DNA from: Cyclobacteriaceae bacterium
Lineage (GTDB): Bacteria > Bacteroidota > Bacteroidia > Cytophagales > Cyclobacteriaceae
Assembly (NCBI GenBank): GCA_015492915.1
Contig: WGED01000594.1
Span: 1-6,807 of the forward strand
Direction of reading: 5' to 3'
Length of the DNA stretch: 6,807 nt
The notes below the pieces were generated by a model, which saw nothing but the letters and a program-made list of their open reading frames with translations, was not told the DNA's origin and searched no databases. The position numbers and the translations under genes are program-made. Below are positions 6,526 to 6,807 of the stretch, in pieces. Each line of letters opens with the position of its first letter. Positions within the stretch are counted from its first letter, which is position 1.

Positions 6526-6807
6526 AAATCTCTGTTGAACAACAGCCCTGTTACGCTAAAAAATCATGTCGAAGACATTTTCCCGCCCTTATCCGGACAG
6601 ACGATGGAAACCACTTTTTGACATCCGCAAATCATCTTTAATTTATAATAAATATTGTTATAATGCAAGTGTAAAATGGGCGAAAATCCATCCGGGTTCA
6701 AGTTATGACAATGATCCGCAAGGGAAATAAATTTACCTGAGAAAGCCGCACAGGCAGTGTTCCTCCGGTTGACAGAAACTCGGGGGGTAGCAGGCAACGG
6801 ATAATTC
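6526..6807. other. AT-rich leader upstream of the FecR-domain gene, no credible gene
   Basis: A 77-codon minus-strand frame covers most of this stretch but has no signal for translation and an unremarkable composition, so I do not call it. The part at 6630-6668 is strongly AT-rich and includes TATAAT-like hexamers on the plus strand (6644-6649 and 6659-6664) and TTGCAT on the minus strand (6668-6663). No pair has good -35/-10 spacing: TTGACA at 6618-6623 is 20 bp from the first TATAAT. It is the likely place for the promoter of the FecR-domain gene, but I cannot place it. Confidence 0.45.

Noticed and set aside
6618..6649. TTGACA and TATAAT as a plus-strand promoter
   Set aside because: The 20-bp spacing is too long, no plus-strand gene follows in the window, and Bacteroidetes promoters normally use TTTG/TAnnTTTG.
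6564..6797. 77-codon minus-strand frame at the right edge
   Set aside because: No ribosome binding site, no recognisable domain or signal peptide, and it crosses the AT-rich stretch expected to hold a promoter.

Overview
The window looks like chromosomal DNA from a member of the Bacteroidota (Bacteroidetes). Three observations point there: a roughly 1,000-residue secreted Asp-box protein of a type common in that phylum, a LolA-like periplasmic protein typical of it, and degenerate GGAAGCTGGAAGC-type and ACCCTGAA..TTCAGGGT intergenic repeats of the sort I recall from its genomes. Two of the three genes lack a Shine-Dalgarno sequence, which also fits. This is inference from protein and repeat style; there is no rRNA or other marker gene.

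All three credible genes lie on the minus strand and all encode exported proteins. Reading in the direction of transcription, from the right: 6807-6513 is an AT-rich leader with no confident gene. 6512-5112 encodes a secreted protein with a FecR-like C-terminal domain and an unrecognised cysteine-containing N-terminal region. 5111-4263 is a gene-free stretch of about 850 bp made of several kinds of repeat. 4262-3513 encodes a LolA/LolB-like periplasmic protein. After a 57-bp gap, 3455-381 encodes a 1024-residue secreted Asp-box (BNR) beta-propeller protein of the sortilin/Vps10-like class. A strong intrinsic terminator at 349-320 ends this last unit. 1-319 holds no gene but carries a perfect 23-bp palindrome.

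The LolA-like and Asp-box genes probably form a two-gene transcription unit closed by the terminator. The FecR-domain gene is separated from them by the repeat zone and is visibly richer in A/T, so it is probably an independent unit. The protein genes belong to known broad families. I do not see a convincing undescribed multi-gene system here. The parts most worth a second look are the composite repeat zone, the 23-bp palindrome and the atypical FecR-domain protein.
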